From positions 496,001 to 560,000 of the forward strand of contig JAPEHQ010000003.1 in the NCBI GenBank assembly GCA_027405735.1: DNA of 64,000 nucleotides. The letters run 5' to 3'. This document shows positions 62,640 to 64,000 of this stretch, one piece after another. Positions within the stretch are counted from its first letter, which is position 1, and each line of letters starts with the position of its first letter. The position numbers and the translations under genes are program-made. The DNA is from Mucor racemosus. Lineage: Eukaryota > Mucoromycota > Mucoromycetes > Mucorales > Mucoraceae. Below the pieces are notes generated by a model that was not told where the DNA came from, did not search any database, and was given only the letters and a program-made list of their open reading frames with translations.

Positions 62640-63260
62640 ACCGCGTTGAAGAACTGGTTCATTATTCATTTTTTTTACACTGTATTATCTCTAATATGTA
62701 AATATGCGACAGTTACAAAAGAGTTGTTCTGAATATCTGAAATAATTGATAAAGTATGAGGGTAATTATAAGTGATTACTGCTGCTGGAAAACTTGCACT
62801 ACGTATACCATTAGACTTGAATGCAATATAGAGTTAGTAATTCTTCAGTTTAAAGTACATTATCATTGTTGGTTTGATATTTAAGGGATATTAGTAAAGC
62901 ATTTAGTACATTGACTGATTTATTAAAAGGTACGTGAGACATATAAAATTTATCAAATAAAAAGGTACTATTTTATTGTGAGCTTATAGAGAGGGTTTAC
63001 AGTATATACTAATTTGATGTGTGTATTAAATGTAAATGCTAGTATAATTAGAATGAACATATTATGGATATTATTGTTTGGTTTGCATGTAGAACATCAT
63101 GACTTGACAGATGATATTCTAAATTGGTAATTCAGTAATTCCTAATTCTGATAGATCATTGGCCATAAAGAAGGAGTTATTTCAAGTGTAACAATATACA
63201 TATATAATATTTGGAATCTTCAGATAATTTGTTTGATAGTCTGATTGCCATGCAACCTTT
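62640..63260 (-). repeat. Repeat family C, diverged copy
   Basis: Segments at 62740-62930 and 63150-63215 resemble 40735-40940, in the same order but with extra sequence between them. Divergence is much higher than among the other C copies. Confidence 0.45.
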
Positions 63261-63839
63261 TTGCAACTTATATATTATGGGATTGAAAGCCCCTGACTTG
63301 ACCTTGTTCTCGCCCATCTATAATATTAAAAATACATTAGATGAGTAAATCATTTTCTTTTGGATCATCTGTTCCTCCTTCTTAAATTTAAAATCTTTTC
63401 TGGTTTTGTCTGCTTTTTCCAATCTATCTCCCATGACTCTATTGTTTGCAGCATCATGTGCTGTTATGCAGTTAATTTTGCTAGTAATCTCATAATCATC
63501 CGTTGCTTCCAAAAAGAACTACTACTTGGCCAAATATTTATCTATTTTTTTTCAAGAAAGCGAGACATTAAGTTCTTATGCATATTATTTATTATAAAGA
63601 CGGAATAACAATCACCTCCTATATATGCAGCGTATTTTGTGTGTTTCAAATCCAATTATAATGTAAACCGCTTGGTTTCCCAAGTATTGATACCTGATTT
63701 ATCAGAATATGTTATTAATGTTGAATAAAACTAGAAACTTAGTCAAGTAAAGAGATTGCAGTATGTTGTATTCCACCTACTAGTATCATACATTATCACC
63801 TTCTACAGTATCAATACATCTTACAATCTATTGACTACG
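63261..63839. other. Spacer, no gene
   Basis: It contains a short block near 63690-63745 that matches 13716-13765 ('GATTTATCAGAATATGTT'). No coding sequence is recognised. Confidence 0.45.
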
Positions 63840-64000
63840 ACATGTATTGAAGTGCAAGTCTTGATATCGGATATAAGAAACTCCTAGCGTACCAAGTTTA
63901 ATCCAGTAATTACCAAGAACGCTTGGACCTCAATTATGACACCACATTATTTCATCCCAGCAGTTAACCAATCAAGTAGTTATCAAATCAACATCCAAGC
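63840..64000 (+). repeat. Repeat family E, copy cut by the window end
   Basis: Close match to 45255-45415, continuing to the last base of the window. Confidence 0.75.

Overview
The window looks like nuclear DNA of an early-diverging fungus, most likely Mucoromycota (Mucorales-like). It is very AT-rich. Genes are cut by many GT-AG introns of about 50-65 nt, often with TACTAAC-like branch sites. The gene set fits: HsbA-like secreted protein, FAR1-domain protein, F-box protein, GOLD-PH-ORD oxysterol-binding protein, DH-BAR-SH3 RhoGEF and an intron-bearing tRNA-Tyr. The species cannot be named from the sequence. All gene models were spliced by hand; reading phase was checked at every junction.

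Layout. 1-2.7 kb: repeats and a 0.9 kb inverted-repeat element. 2.7-11 kb: gene island with an F-box protein (+), HsbA-like protein (-), maleylacetoacetate isomerase-like GST (+) and a nine-exon alanyl-tRNA synthetase (-). 12.1-25.3 kb: a gene-poor island bounded by two near-identical ~1.15 kb inverted repeats (family A). It contains a 7.36 kb CACTA-like DNA transposon (14804-22162), solo LTRs, and an hAT-like MITE nested in one solo LTR. 26.4-36.4 kb: dense gene island with ribosomal protein uL23 (-), FAR1 protein (-), COX7 (+), OSH3-like (-), penta-EF-hand (-) and an NPY1/NUDT12-type NADH pyrophosphatase (-). 37-48.4 kb: a second repeat island with a tRNA-Tyr and a 3.1 kb CACTA-like element (41453-44537) carrying two solo LTRs. 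49-51.6 kb: an unknown Q/S/T-rich protein (-) diverging from an NRG1-like zinc-finger repressor (+). 55.6-60.7 kb: an MFS monocarboxylate-type transporter (+) and a DH-BAR-SH3 RhoGEF (+). 61.4-64 kb: more family A, C and E repeats.

The genes are ordinary housekeeping, regulatory, trafficking and transport functions. They do not form a metabolic cluster. The main novelty is in the repeat islands: a CACTA-type transposon family with 3-bp target duplications and rich subterminal repeats, several LTR families known only as solo LTRs, and a possible small intron-rich membrane-protein gene carried on an insertion (17.8-19.1 kb). In the genes, the notable points are a 5-nt microexon, a GC-AG intron, two stop-free introns of length divisible by three, a possible dual-start AlaRS and a putative peroxisomal tail on the NADH pyrophosphatase.
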